Source: Paenibacillus sp. (GTDB taxonomy: Bacteria > Bacillota > Bacilli > Paenibacillales > Paenibacillaceae). Taken from it: 59,749 nucleotides of DNA. The position numbers and the translations under genes were made by a program. Below are positions 9,068 through 17,121 of this stretch, piece after piece. The stretch's first letter is position 1; every line of letters begins with the position of its first letter. Location of the stretch: assembly GCA_031254035.1 (NCBI GenBank), contig JAIRVF010000062.1, positions 1-59,749 on the forward strand. The letters run 5' to 3'. Under the pieces are notes generated by a model, which searched no databases, had not been told where the DNA came from, and worked only from the letters and a program-made list of their open reading frames with translations.

Positions 9068-9204
9068 CGCTTGCCCTCGAAGGTCGATGTGGAGCGGGCG
9101 GAGTGTGAACATTTAGGTTTCCTGCGAGAGGTTTGAGCTTAAACCTATAGGTCACACGGGAGTTCGCTGCTATCACTGACTTTCGAATCTATCTCAGACT
9201 GCTC

Positions 9205-10098
9205 CTAGAGCGGTTTAAACGTATCGATAAATGCTTGCGCGCTTTTAGAAAGGTAGCGGTTCTTCAGCCAGACGATGCCGACCTCGGATTGAAAGTGCGT
9301 GTCCGGGAGATCGAGCATTCTGATTTCCGATATCGGGAAAGAGGACATGACGGACTTCGGCAAAATCGTTGCGCCGATGCCTGCGACGACAAGTGCGATT
9401 ATAATGGCAACACTGGAGCATTCACAGATCGTATTCGGCTCGAACCCGAAGCGCCTGCACTCGTCTACGATTTTTTCGTGCAATCGGATGGTCTTATCGC
9501 TTTTTAAGGCCAGCAGCGGCATGTCGACAAGCTCCTGTATCGGAAGGGAGGTTTGCGCATGGTAAGCGTCCCACTGCCTGGACATCACGACGACAAACGG
9601 ATCCGAAGGAAGCGGCAAAACCGAATATTTGCTGGGATCGTAGTTCGACTCGAACGGAAGACGCGTAATGACGAGCTCGATGTTTCGGTTTTCCAAATAT
9701 TCGCCGAGCGTGTAATGGTCGCCCTCCAATATCTTAAAATGGACGCGCGGATACTTCTCGCGAAAGTCGCCGATCTTTTGTGGAATCAATGAAATACAGG
9801 AAAAAACAGAGCCGATGGATAATGTCCCCTGCAGCCCGTTTTCAATATCCTTCACTTCATTGATCGTTTCGTTGAAATAATGCAGCAGATTTTCCGCTCT
9901 TCGCTGCAAGCTTTCACCGGCCGGAGTTAGCTTCATCTGCTTGCCGTTGCGGTCAAACAGCGTAACGCCGAGCTCCTGCTCCATGAGTTTAAGCTGCCGA
10001 CTCAAAGGCGGCTGCTCCATATTTAACGCTTTGGCGGCGCGCGTAATTTGCTCTTCTTTGGCAATGACGAGAAAATAGCTCAACTGCCTTATGTCCAT
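9205..10098 (-). CDS. LysR-family transcriptional regulator
   Basis: A 297-residue LysR regulator. ATG at 10098 is preferred since AAAGGGGA lies 7 bases before it; an ATG 18 bases earlier has no site. The N-terminus MDIRQLSYFLVIAKEEQITRAAKALN with PPLSRQLKLMEQELG is the winged helix-turn-helix (residues 1-60). The rest is the periplasmic-binding-protein-like effector domain (about 90-297), with typical segments such as GTLSIGSVFSC and IIALVVAGIGATILPKSVM. It follows leucine dehydrogenase on the same strand after 77 bases and precedes the bkd operon. It may control branched-chain amino acid breakdown, but LysR genes usually regulate a divergent neighbour and none is divergent here. Effector unknown. 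Confidence 0.88.
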   Translation of the reverse strand: MDIRQLSYFLVIAKEEQITRAAKALNMEQPPLSRQLKLMEQELGVTLFDRNGKQMKLTPAGESLQRRAENLLHYFNETINEVKDIENGLQGTLSIGSVFSCISLIPQKIGDFREKYPRVHFKILEGDHYTLGEYLENRNIELVITRLPFESNYDPSKYSVLPLPSDPFVVVMSRQWDAYHAQTSLPIQELVDMPLLALKSDKTIRLHEKIVDECRRFGFEPNTICECSSVAIIIALVVAGIGATILPKSVMSSFPISEIRMLDLPDTHFQSEVGIVWLKNRYLSKSAQAFIDTFKPL

Positions 10099-10175
10099 GA
10101 TATCGTCCCCTTTCAAACTTTGTCAGAAAGAGATGCTTATCGCCGGGCGTTCATACGCTGGATATCTGGGCTGAG

Positions 10176-11228
10176 CTAAGCTTGAACGATTTGCCGCGAA
10201 CGGATGCGGTTCTCGGCGAGGCGATCCGCCGCCAAGTACGACGGTATCCCTTCGTGTCTCGAGATATCGAAAATTTGCGTGAGGGTATTGTAAATCTCTT
10301 TCACTTTTATAAAGGCCCGCTCCCGGTCGTAACCGTGCCATTCTTCCGCAATATTAATGACGCCTCCAGCATTGATGACGTAGTCTGGCGCATACACAAT
10401 GCCCATGCCATGAAGCTGTTCACCATGCCGCGCTTCCTTCAACTGGTTGTTCGCAGAGCCGGCAATCACCTTCGCCCGCAGCCGAACGATCGTATCATCA
10501 TTAATCGTGGCGCCCAGTGCACATGGAGCGTATATATCACAAGGTACGTCATAAATATCGTTCGGATCGACGGCCTTGGCGCCAAATTGCTCGACGGCTC
10601 TCATAACCGCCTCTTTATTAATGTCGGTCACGATCAACTGCGCGCCTTCTTCATGAAGGTGCTTGCATAAATGAAAGGCAACATTACCTACGCCTTGGAC
10701 GGCTACCGTTTTCCCCTCTAATGAGTCGGAACCGAACGCTTCTTTGGCGGCGGATTTCATGCCGTGATATACGCCGAAAGCGGTTGCAGGTGACGGATTG
10801 CCGGAAGAACCCTGGCCCGATTTGCCCGCTACGTACTTCGTTTCCCTAGCTATGGTGTCCATGTCTTCGACCGTCGTGCCGACATCCTCTGCAGTAATAT
10901 ACCGACCGTTTAGGCTCTGTACATAACGGCCGAACGCGAGAAGGCTGCCTTCGCTTTTGTCTTTTTTCGGATCGCCGATGATGACACTCTTCCCTCCGCC
11001 GAAGTTCAGCGACGATACCGCATGTTTATAGGTCATCCCTTTGGCCAAACGCATCGCGTCTACAATGGCGGCGTCTTCCGATACATAATTCCACATTCTT
11101 GCGCCTCCCAGCGCAGGCCCGAGCGTCGTGTCGTGTATCGCAATAATCGCTTTGAGTCCCGTCTTCTTATCCTGGCAAAAAACAAGCTGCTCGTAGCCGT
11201 CCTGTGTCATCGTTTGAAAAAGTTCCAC
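10176..11228 (-). CDS. bcd: Leucine dehydrogenase (Glu/Leu/Phe/Val dehydrogenase family)
   Basis: A 350-residue amino acid dehydrogenase. The start is taken as GTG at 11228 ([15 protein letters not shown]), with AGAGGGGA 6 bases upstream; the longer frame to 11354 adds 42 residues unlike the family. Catalytic signs are the glycine-rich loop [14 protein letters not shown] with Lys80, Lys68 in [17 protein letters not shown] near residue 38, and the NAD motif [15 protein letters not shown]. The enzyme oxidatively deaminates leucine, valine and isoleucine to 2-oxo acids. These are the substrates of the downstream Bkd complex, so the gene fits as the first step of the pathway. It could also run in reverse and supply amino acids to peptide synthesis. 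Confidence 0.9.
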   Translation of the reverse strand: MELFQTMTQDGYEQLVFCQDKKTGLKAIIAIHDTTLGPALGGARMWNYVSEDAAIVDAMRLAKGMTYKHAVSSLNFGGGKSVIIGDPKKDKSEGSLLAFGRYVQSLNGRYITAEDVGTTVEDMDTIARETKYVAGKSGQGSSGNPSPATAFGVYHGMKSAAKEAFGSDSLEGKTVAVQGVGNVAFHLCKHLHEEGAQLIVTDINKEAVMRAVEQFGAKAVDPNDIYDVPCDIYAPCALGATINDDTIVRLRAKVIAGSANNQLKEARHGEQLHGMGIVYAPDYVINAGGVINIAEEWHGYDRERAFIKVKEIYNTLTQIFDISRHEGIPSYLAADRLAENRIRSRQIVQA

Positions 11229-11523
11229 GTCAATTCCCCTCTCTTTTAAAAAGCAGTAAAAATAACCGATATTGCGATTTCCAAGAAACCTACCAATGGT
11301 CAATTTAAGCTGTGACAAAAAAGCGTTCACCACTAGTATAACTTTTAATTGCAATGAGGTAAATCATGGAAATAACATGTATTGAATAATAGTTAAGGTA
11401 ATATACGGTCTAATGATGCATAATTAGGTAGGATTATCTAGAGGATATTGCTTCACGTAAAAAAAGAAGGTAAAGCCCCTCATGCCTCAGGTCCTAGAGG
11501 AGCGTCCCCCAACCTCACTCAAT
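11229..11523. other. Divergent intergenic region upstream of leucine dehydrogenase
   Basis: This stretch holds the leader of leucine dehydrogenase on the minus strand. It is AT-rich from about 11340 to 11480. A minus-strand TTGACC near 11300 could be a -35 box, but I see no good -10 at the right distance and do not call a promoter. No gene is evident. Confidence 0.3.
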
Positions 11524-11569
11524 TTGGACCAAGAACCCGCAGCCTCTATAGGAGGGCAAGCTTGGTGGT
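11524..11569 (+). repeat. 46-bp duplicate of a flavoprotein gene segment (pseudogene scrap)
   Basis: These 46 bases equal 12300-12345 inside the flavoprotein gene except for one base, TCT against TCA in a serine codon. In frame they encode LDQEPAASIGGQAWW, the same peptide as in the intact gene. Similarity stops abruptly on both sides. It lies in a 61-codon frame (11482-11667) that is otherwise unlike any protein I know, so it is read as a remnant of duplication or recombination. Confidence 0.8.
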
Positions 11570-11693
11570 GGCGACAATCACCTGCCATTTTCATTAAGAT
11601 AATGGGCAGATTAGTTGAAACTCTATTTATATACCATAAAATAACATTAACTGATACAATCAGGTGAGATTCCAAATTCAAGGAGGAAATGAT

Positions 11694-12080
11694 GTGACGA
11701 GTATTGTAAAAGAAATTAATTGCATTTACATCCCTACAACCGATACAGAAGAATCTGCCCAATGGTATGTGCATAATTTAGGTTTGGAGTTAATGAGTCC
11801 CGTTCATGAAAATCAGGCCCAGCTTCGTATCCCTTCGGGACAAGCCATTTTTTTGATTAAGACTCCTGAGCAGACAAAACTAAACTACATTGAAATAGGT
11901 GGAACGGAACAATGTGCACTTACCTTAGAAGTCAATGAATTTCACGAACTCTACAGCCAAATGAAGAACAACGGAGCTAAGGTATCGGAGATTGAAGACA
12001 ATGGGGGCTGTGGTCTTAATTTTTATGCCTATGACCCAGATGGAAATAAACTCGATATTTGGGGTGGCTGGCCCAAGTAA
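11694..12080 (+). CDS. VOC (glyoxalase/bleomycin resistance) family protein
   Basis: A 128-residue single VOC-fold protein. The GTG start at 11694 follows AGGAGG by 7 bases; the longer frame from 11664 includes that site and is rejected. The two beta-alpha-beta-beta-beta halves are visible: CIYIPTTDTEESAQWYVHNLG in the first, and AYDPDGNKLDIWGGWP at the end, where the glutamate usual in metal-binding relatives (DPDGNxxE) is replaced by aspartate. It may bind a metal or a small ligand, or act in resistance; no substrate can be read. It is followed after 129 bases by the flavoprotein on the same strand and could share a transcript. The direct repeat pair at 11524 and 12300 brackets this gene. 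Confidence 0.75.
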   Translation: MTSIVKEINCIYIPTTDTEESAQWYVHNLGLELMSPVHENQAQLRIPSGQAIFLIKTPEQTKLNYIEIGGTEQCALTLEVNEFHELYSQMKNNGAKVSEIEDNGGCGLNFYAYDPDGNKLDIWGGWPK

Positions 12081-12209
12081 TTTGTTATTCTAACAGGAAA
12101 CGACTTTGTTGCTTCATAACAAGTAATCTATTCACCTTCGAATGGCGGTAACATAAGATGACTCTTTGCAAAATGGCACCTAAAATGCAGTCTAAGGACG
12201 GTGATCTTT

Positions 12210-13865
12210 GTGGATTTCGATGTGATCGTCATAGGAGCCGGACTAGCAGGTTTAGTAGCGACAGCAGAGATTACGGATGCAGGTAAAAAAGTATTGTTAT
12301 TGGACCAAGAACCCGCAGCCTCAATAGGAGGGCAAGCTTGGTGGTCTTTCGGTGGCCTTTTCCTAGTGAATTCTCCTGAACAACGTCGGCTTGGCATCAA
12401 GGATTCCAAAGAGTTAGCTTGGCAGGATTGGGTAGGATCTGCCGGATTCGACAGGGATGAGGATGAAGATTATTGGGGAAAACAATGGGCCAAAGCCTAT
12501 GTCGACTTTGCTACTGACGAAAAACGTGAATGGTTGCATCGTTTAGGTGTACGTTTCTTCCCAGTAGTAGGTTGGGCAGAACGTGGAGGGTATCTAGCAG
12601 AAGGTCATGGCAATTCTGTGCCAAGATTTCATATTGTTTGGGGTACAGGTCCGGGTTTAGTTCAACCATTTGAAGCAAAAGTTCGTTCAGCGATAGAAAA
12701 AGGATTCGTTGATTATCGACCACGGCATCGTGTTAATGAACTGCTAACTGCAAACGGCGCAGTAGTTGGCGTTCGCGGATCTATTCTTGAACCAAGTAAA
12801 GCCAAACGTGGTGAAAAAAGCTCACGCGTGGTGATTGACACTTTCGAATTTCATGCTAGATCAACTCTGGTGTCAAGCGGTGGCATCGGCGCTAATTTTG
12901 ACCTTATACGAGAAAATTGGCCGTCCCGCCTGGGTGCACCACCAAAACGCATGATTTCGGGTGTACCCGAACATGTAGATGGAAGAATGCTGGCAATTAC
13001 AGAGAAAGCTGGAGGACGAATCGTTAATCGGGATCGAATGTGGCATTATACAGAGGGTCTTAAAAATTGGAATCCCGTCTGGACCGATCATGCCATTCGG
13101 ATCATACCAGGGCCTTCTTCCCTTTGGTTCGACGCCAGAGGCCAACGGTTTCCCACCCCTAATTTTCCCGGATTTGACACGCTAGGCACGCTTGAAGCAA
13201 TCCAACGCACTGGCTACGATTATTCCTGGTTCATTTTAACTCAAAAAATCATTGAAAAAGAATTTGCTCTCTCCGGCAGCGAACAAAACCTAGATCTTAC
13301 AGACAAAAGTATAAGAAAAGTGTTATCTAGGGTTCTGCCAGGTCCACCTCCCGCTGTCCAGGCATTTATGGATCATGGTGAAGATTTTGTCATTGCGGAC
13401 CAGCTTCGAGATCTTGTTGCCGGAATGAACAAACTTACCGGTGACCATTTGCTTCAATATGAAGAAATCGAAAGACAAATCATCGCAAGGGATCGGGAAA
13501 TGGAAAACAAATTTACGAAAGACCTACAAATTACTGCCTTGCGCGGGGCCCGAAACTATATTGGAGATAAGCTCATTCGAGTTGCTGCACCTCATAAGTT
13601 TTTAGATATCAAAAATGGTCCATTAATCGCTGTCCGCCTAAACATACTTACTCGTAAGACACTCGGGGGCCTACAAACCAATTTGTCCGGTCAAGTATTA
13701 AATACTTCAGGATCTCCCATCAGAGGTCTATATGCAGCAGGAGAAGTATCCGGTTTTGGAGGCGGTGGCGTTCATGGATACCGCTCCCTTGAAGGTACAT
13801 TTCTAGGCGGATGTTTGTTCACAGGTAGAGTAGCTGGTAGAGCTATAATGAACGAATTAATATAA
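12210..13865 (+). CDS. FAD-binding dehydrogenase (KstD/fumarate reductase flavoprotein-like)
   Basis: A flavoprotein of about 551 residues. I prefer GTG at 12210 (VDFDVIVIGAGLAGLVATAE) with AAGGA 11 bases upstream; GTG at 12201 is possible but too close to that site. The N-terminal Rossmann motif GAGLAG binds FAD, and the C-terminal GLYAAGEVSGFGGGGVHGYR with SLEGTFLGGCLFTGR closes the FAD site, as in 3-ketosteroid dehydrogenases and fumarate reductase flavoproteins. A substrate cap region lies between. The reaction is likely removal or addition of hydrogen across a C-C bond, but the substrate is unknown. A TetR regulator gene faces it downstream. A short piece of this gene is duplicated at 11524. 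Confidence 0.8.
   Translation: MDFDVIVIGAGLAGLVATAEITDAGKKVLLLDQEPAASIGGQAWWSFGGLFLVNSPEQRRLGIKDSKELAWQDWVGSAGFDRDEDEDYWGKQWAKAYVDFATDEKREWLHRLGVRFFPVVGWAERGGYLAEGHGNSVPRFHIVWGTGPGLVQPFEAKVRSAIEKGFVDYRPRHRVNELLTANGAVVGVRGSILEPSKAKRGEKSSRVVIDTFEFHARSTLVSSGGIGANFDLIRENWPSRLGAPPKRMISGVPEHVDGRMLAITEKAGGRIVNRDRMWHYTEGLKNWNPVWTDHAIRIIPGPSSLWFDARGQRFPTPNFPGFDTLGTLEAIQRTGYDYSWFILTQKIIEKEFALSGSEQNLDLTDKSIRKVLSRVLPGPPPAVQAFMDHGEDFVIADQLRDLVAGMNKLTGDHLLQYEEIERQIIARDREMENKFTKDLQITALRGARNYIGDKLIRVAAPHKFLDIKNGPLIAVRLNILTRKTLGGLQTNLSGQVLNTSGSPIRGLYAAGEVSGFGGGGVHGYRSLEGTFLGGCLFTGRVAGRAIMNELI
12300..12345 (+). repeat. Parent copy of the 46-bp direct repeat
   Basis: Segment of the flavoprotein gene coding LDQEPAASIGGQAWW that recurs at 11524-11569 with a single synonymous difference, 776 bp away in the same orientation. 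Confidence 0.8.
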
Positions 13866-13930
13866 AGCCTTGTGGCTATTTCCCTGCAAGGAGTGAGCAG
13901 TTTTTCTTCGTTCCCAAAGATTCACAAGCC

Positions 13931-13958
13931 GAAGCGATGGATGAATTTCCATGGCTTC
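13931..13958 (+). terminator. Possible hairpin terminator after the flavoprotein gene
   Basis: GAAGC-G-ATGGA and TCCAT-G-GCTTC pair with one internal mismatch around a 6-base loop; the plus strand continues TATTTCTGTC, a weak T tract. It stands between the convergent flavoprotein and TetR genes, where a terminator is expected. Confidence 0.35.
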
Positions 13959-13985
13959 TATTTCTGTCAGATTGACTTAGATCAT

Positions 13986-14552
13986 CTATTCATCTTCTGA
14001 TGTCGGCAGCATAAGATGGCGTCCAAATAGCAGCAGCAATTGATCTACCATCTCCTCTGCAGGGTAAGGTTTATCTTGAACAATCCACCATTCTAACAAA
14101 CCGACAGCAGCCGAAGCCAAAAATTGTACCGTTATTTCCTGATTAACTCCAGAAGCTGCGCCAAATATATTTATTTGGTCCTCAACTCCCTTCTTCATAA
14201 TGAAAATAAGCCGGTTCCTAAAGGCAGGAACCCCCTTGCTCGTAATAAGGGTTGAGTAAATGAAAAAATGTTCCTCGAGATGCTTTAATGTTTGAAGTAG
14301 GGAAGTTTTGGGGGAAATCGTATTCATGCTGCCGCTGGGCACACAACCCTCAAACAATCGCTGCAAATAAGTCTCGATGCACTGCTCCAACAGATCGAAC
14401 TTATCCGTATAATGCAAATATACCGTACCACGGTTTACGTTGGCCCGATCAGCAATTTCGTTAATCGTGATCTTATCAAAGCTTTTCTCCCTCATCAGCC
14501 CTACAAAAGCCTCAATAATGGCCTCCCGTGTTTTGATTGTTCGTCTATCCAT
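13986..14552 (-). CDS. TetR-family transcriptional regulator
   Basis: A 188-residue regulator. ATG at 14552 is chosen as AAGGTGGA lies a few bases before it; an upstream ATG at 14579 would add nine residues. Residues about 5-55 form the TetR helix-turn-helix: TREAIIEAFVGLM, FDKITINEIADRANVNRGTVYLHY. The C-terminal part (about 75-185) is helical with LASAAVGLLEWWIVQDKPYP, as in the YxaF/AcrR-like groups of Firmicutes that bind small hydrophobic ligands. It is divergent from the ketopantoate-reductase-like gene at 14747. Two matching palindromes lie in the 194-base gap, so it probably represses that gene and itself. Confidence 0.88.
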   Translation of the reverse strand: MDRRTIKTREAIIEAFVGLMREKSFDKITINEIADRANVNRGTVYLHYTDKFDLLEQCIETYLQRLFEGCVPSGSMNTISPKTSLLQTLKHLEEHFFIYSTLITSKGVPAFRNRLIFIMKKGVEDQINIFGAASGVNQEITVQFLASAAVGLLEWWIVQDKPYPAEEMVDQLLLLFGRHLMLPTSEDE

Positions 14553-14592
14553 AAGTCCACCTTCATTCTTTTTAGACAAACCAATTCAATTT

Positions 14593-14606
14593 GTTGATTA
14601 ATGAAC
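14593..14606. promoter_or_regulatory. Candidate TetR operator, copy 1
   Basis: GTTGATTAATGAAC is a 14-bp palindrome with one mismatched pair. The same pattern recurs at 14673 in the gap between the divergent TetR and reductase genes. This copy lies 41 bases before the TetR start. Confidence 0.5.
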
Positions 14607-14672
14607 ATTTACTGAGATTTTAACAATTGAAACAAGATATCTGTGATGCTAAGGTTATTTTAATGAACAGTT

Positions 14673-14686
14673 GTTGATAAATCAAC
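14673..14686. promoter_or_regulatory. Candidate TetR operator, copy 2
   Basis: GTTGATAAATCAAC is a perfect palindrome (GTTGAT-AA-ATCAAC) that matches copy 1 at 12 of 14 positions. The two copies are 80 bp apart, about eight helical turns, so dimers would sit on the same DNA face. Confidence 0.5.
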
Positions 14687-14746
14687 GGATGTTGAATCTC
14701 AATTTATTTTTGTCAAAAAATGCAGATTAGGAAATGGGGGGCAATT

Positions 14747-15676
14747 TTGAAAGTTTTAGTTTACGGTGCCGGTATTATAGGCAGTTATCTGACACATGTT
14801 CTGCTGCGCGGAGGCCATGACGTAACCATTTTGGCCAGAGGTAAACGGGCGGAAGAGCTTGAACGGAATGGAATCGTACTCCAGCATTATTTTCAGTACA
14901 AAACTACTGTCGATCGGATATATGTCATCCGGACGCTTGAAGCAGATCAGGAATATGATCTTATCTTTGTCACAATGAAATACACGGATTATCCGTCCGT
15001 ACTGCCGATTCTTGCTGGTAATCTAAGCAGAAATATCGTTTTCGTAGGCAATAACACAGATATACCAGCTATGCAAAAACAAAAATACATACAAGATCAT
15101 AGTTTGATGCCGAAGAATATCGCCTTTGGATTTCAGCTTTGCGCTGGGTGGCGGGAAAATGAACGAATGGTTATCCTACGCGGTAAAGTGAAGATGATGC
15201 TGGGTGGGGCGGTCGGTCAGGTCTCTTTTAAACCTTTGCTCGATCAAGTTTTTAGCAAGACTAAATTCAAATTAGCATATCACAATGATATAGATGCCTG
15301 GCTTAAATGCCATATCATCCCCATTTTAATGCTCAGTTCCGGGGGATTGGCTAAGAATGGTCGGATGAACGAAGTCGCCAAAGACAAAAAGCTACTGCGA
15401 CAAATGATAACCGCGATGGATGAAGGATTTAGTGTACTTGAAGCATTAGGATATACCATTACACCTGCGAATCAGGTTAGACTTATTAGACGACATAAAC
15501 GCATACTGCATTACATGCTGAAAATGTATCATCTTTTGCCGATAGCCAAAATGATGCAAAATTCATTTGGTGAAATGGTGGCATTAAACCGTGATTTTGA
15601 TGATTGGAAAAAGAAATCGAATATCCCTACTCCCCATTGGGATTTGCTTGAAAAACAGTTTATTTCGGAGACATGA
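14747..15676 (+). CDS. Ketopantoate reductase family (ApbA/PanE-like) oxidoreductase
   Basis: The protein has a Rossmann NADP site at its very N-terminus: LKVLVYGAGIIGSYLTHVL followed by GGHDVTILARG. I choose the TTG at 14747, 5 bases after GGGGGG, giving 309 residues; an ATG at 14720 lacks a ribosome site. IFVTMKYTDYPSVL and FVGNNTD resemble the family region between the cofactor and substrate domains, and the C-terminal helical domain includes WLKCHIIPILMLSSGG in place of the usual K-x3-N catalytic pattern. True PanE makes pantoate, but many relatives act on other 2-oxo compounds, so I do not assign the pantothenate pathway. The promoter region carries the two TetR palindromes. It ends before a bidirectional terminator. 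Confidence 0.75.
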   Translation: MKVLVYGAGIIGSYLTHVLLRGGHDVTILARGKRAEELERNGIVLQHYFQYKTTVDRIYVIRTLEADQEYDLIFVTMKYTDYPSVLPILAGNLSRNIVFVGNNTDIPAMQKQKYIQDHSLMPKNIAFGFQLCAGWRENERMVILRGKVKMMLGGAVGQVSFKPLLDQVFSKTKFKLAYHNDIDAWLKCHIIPILMLSSGGLAKNGRMNEVAKDKKLLRQMITAMDEGFSVLEALGYTITPANQVRLIRRHKRILHYMLKMYHLLPIAKMMQNSFGEMVALNRDFDDWKKKSNIPTPHWDLLEKQFISET

Positions 15677-15769
15677 ACACCAAATGTAAATGAGATCTAA
15701 AGCAGATTAATATCTCTTTATAAATACTAAGAAATCGTTCCTTGCTAAAAAATGGCGCACGAATAAAAC

Positions 15770-15798
15770 AAACCGGGATCATGGTCTGGTCCCGGTTT
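15770..15798. terminator. Bidirectional terminator between the reductase and lipopeptide operon
   Basis: A perfect 9-bp stem AAACCGGGA/TCCCGGTTT with an 11-base loop. The plus strand continues ATTTTATATTC and the minus strand GTTTTATTCG, so it may work both ways: end of the ketopantoate-reductase-like gene and end of the 38-kb lipopeptide operon. Confidence 0.75.
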
Positions 15799-15814
15799 AT
15801 TTTATATTCATAGA

Positions 15815-17083
15815 TTACCGTATGGCAAACCTGGTATGGCAAACCTGACGAATACATTCTTTAATCGTATCGCAACCCGACCTCAAGTTGTCTATGCTGA
15901 TCGTCAGAGGAGGCATGATCTTAATGACTGTATCGTTGCGGCCGGCTCTTTCCAGAATGAGCCCGTTCTTGAAACAGTTCGAGGCGATCTCTTTAGCGGC
16001 CTTCTCGCCCAGATGAGCGACATCGATTCCCCAAATCAAGCCAATTCCGCGAATTTGCAGTTCGGGATCTAACGGCCGAATCTCACTTTCCAGGTAGTGT
16101 TTGATAAAAGCCTCTTTCTCCCGCACCTGATCGCCAAGCCTCTCCGCTGTCCTGAATTCCAATGCCGCTTTAGCCGTAACGAAAGCTAATTGATTGCCCC
16201 TAAATGTCCCATTATGCTCTCCAGGATTCCAAATATCGAGCTCCGGTTTGATTAGCAATAAAGACATAGGCAAGCCATATCCGCTGATCGATTTGGATAA
16301 AATCACGATATCCGGCACAATCCCCGCTCGCTCAAATGAGAAAAATGGACCGGTTCTGCCACAACCGACCTGAATATCGTCGATAATCATCAAAATATCG
16401 TGATCATCACAAAACTGGCGCAAGTTTTGCAACCATTTGATTTCAGCCACGTTTATTCCGCCTTCCGCCTGAACAGTTTCCAAAATAATCGCTGCAGGTT
16501 TCTCGATCCCGGAATGCGTATCGGAGAGGATTTGCTCCATGTAGCGGATCGTGTCCAATCCTCCAAACGACTGCCCATAGGGAATAAAAGTCACATTATT
16601 GAGCGGTATCCCGGCACTTTCGCGCATCGATATGTTGCTTGTGATCGACAGACTTCCCAGCGACATCCCATGAAATCCGCCCATGAAAGCAAAAATGCCG
16701 GTTCTGTCCTTAACCTTTCGAGCCAGCTTCAACGCCGCTTCCACCGCATTTGTACCCGTCGGTCCGCAAAATTGAAGTTTATAATCCAAATCTTGGGGTT
16801 TGAGGATATGCTCTGAGAATGAAAGAATAAATTCTTCTTTTGCCTTTGTATACATGTCGAGTCCATGCATAATCCGATCCTGGGATACGTATTCCATGAT
16901 TCTGGACTTCATAAACTCATTGTTATGTCCGTAGTTAAGGGCTCCCGCCCCCGCGAAAAAATCGATATAAGCTTCCCCTGTATCTGTAAACAACTGATCT
17001 CCCTTGGCTTTATCGAATACAACCGGAAAACTTCTGCAATAAGACCTCACATTGGATTCCAGAATTTCGAACATATTCATCAT
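15815..17083 (-). CDS. Diaminobutyrate-2-oxoglutarate aminotransferase (EctB-type)
   Basis: A class III PLP aminotransferase of 422 residues, the normal size of EctB/Dat proteins. It begins FEILESNVRSYCRSFPVVFDKA and has YIDFFAGAGALNYGHNN, the PLP-contacting FCGPTGTNAVEAALKLARK, FAFMGGFHGMSLGSL, IIDDIQVGCGRTG, and Lys264 in ILSKSISGYGLP as the Schiff-base lysine. It should convert aspartate semialdehyde and glutamate to 2,4-diaminobutyrate. It is the last gene of the lipopeptide operon, 38 bases after the transporter, with AAAGGAG before the start. Such genes accompany peptide synthetases that use diaminobutyrate, for example polymyxin-type systems, so it probably supplies modules 3 and 4. 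The present stop codon is set by a 14-bp tandem duplication. Confidence 0.88.
   Translation of the reverse strand: MMNMFEILESNVRSYCRSFPVVFDKAKGDQLFTDTGEAYIDFFAGAGALNYGHNNEFMKSRIMEYVSQDRIMHGLDMYTKAKEEFILSFSEHILKPQDLDYKLQFCGPTGTNAVEAALKLARKVKDRTGIFAFMGGFHGMSLGSLSITSNISMRESAGIPLNNVTFIPYGQSFGGLDTIRYMEQILSDTHSGIEKPAAIILETVQAEGGINVAEIKWLQNLRQFCDDHDILMIIDDIQVGCGRTGPFFSFERAGIVPDIVILSKSISGYGLPMSLLLIKPELDIWNPGEHNGTFRGNQLAFVTAKAALEFRTAERLGDQVREKEAFIKHYLESEIRPLDPELQIRGIGLIWGIDVAHLGEKAAKEIASNCFKNGLILERAGRNDTVIKIMPPLTISIDNLRSGCDTIKECIRQVCHTRFAIR
15820..15847. repeat. 14-bp tandem duplication at the 3' end of the aminotransferase gene
   Basis: GTATGGCAAACCTG occurs twice head to tail. Because 14 is not a multiple of 3, the second copy shifts the frame and brings the stop codon at 15815; with one unit the frame would run on for about 50 codons through the terminator. 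Confidence 0.85.
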
Positions 17084-17121
17084 TCATCAATCTCCTTTGA
17101 ATTTATCATTTGAATAGAGTG

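Noticed and set aside
8921..9136. 71-codon plus-strand frame between the LysR gene and the bkd operon
   Set aside because: It starts with TTG, crosses the terminator hairpin, has no similarity I recognise and no suitable ribosome site.
10176..11354. Longer start of leucine dehydrogenase
   Set aside because: The extra 42 residues do not look like the family, and GTG at 11228 has a good ribosome site.
11482..11667. Small plus-strand frame of 61 codons
   Set aside because: Only the duplicated 46-bp fragment looks like protein; the rest is unlike any family and there is no good ribosome site.
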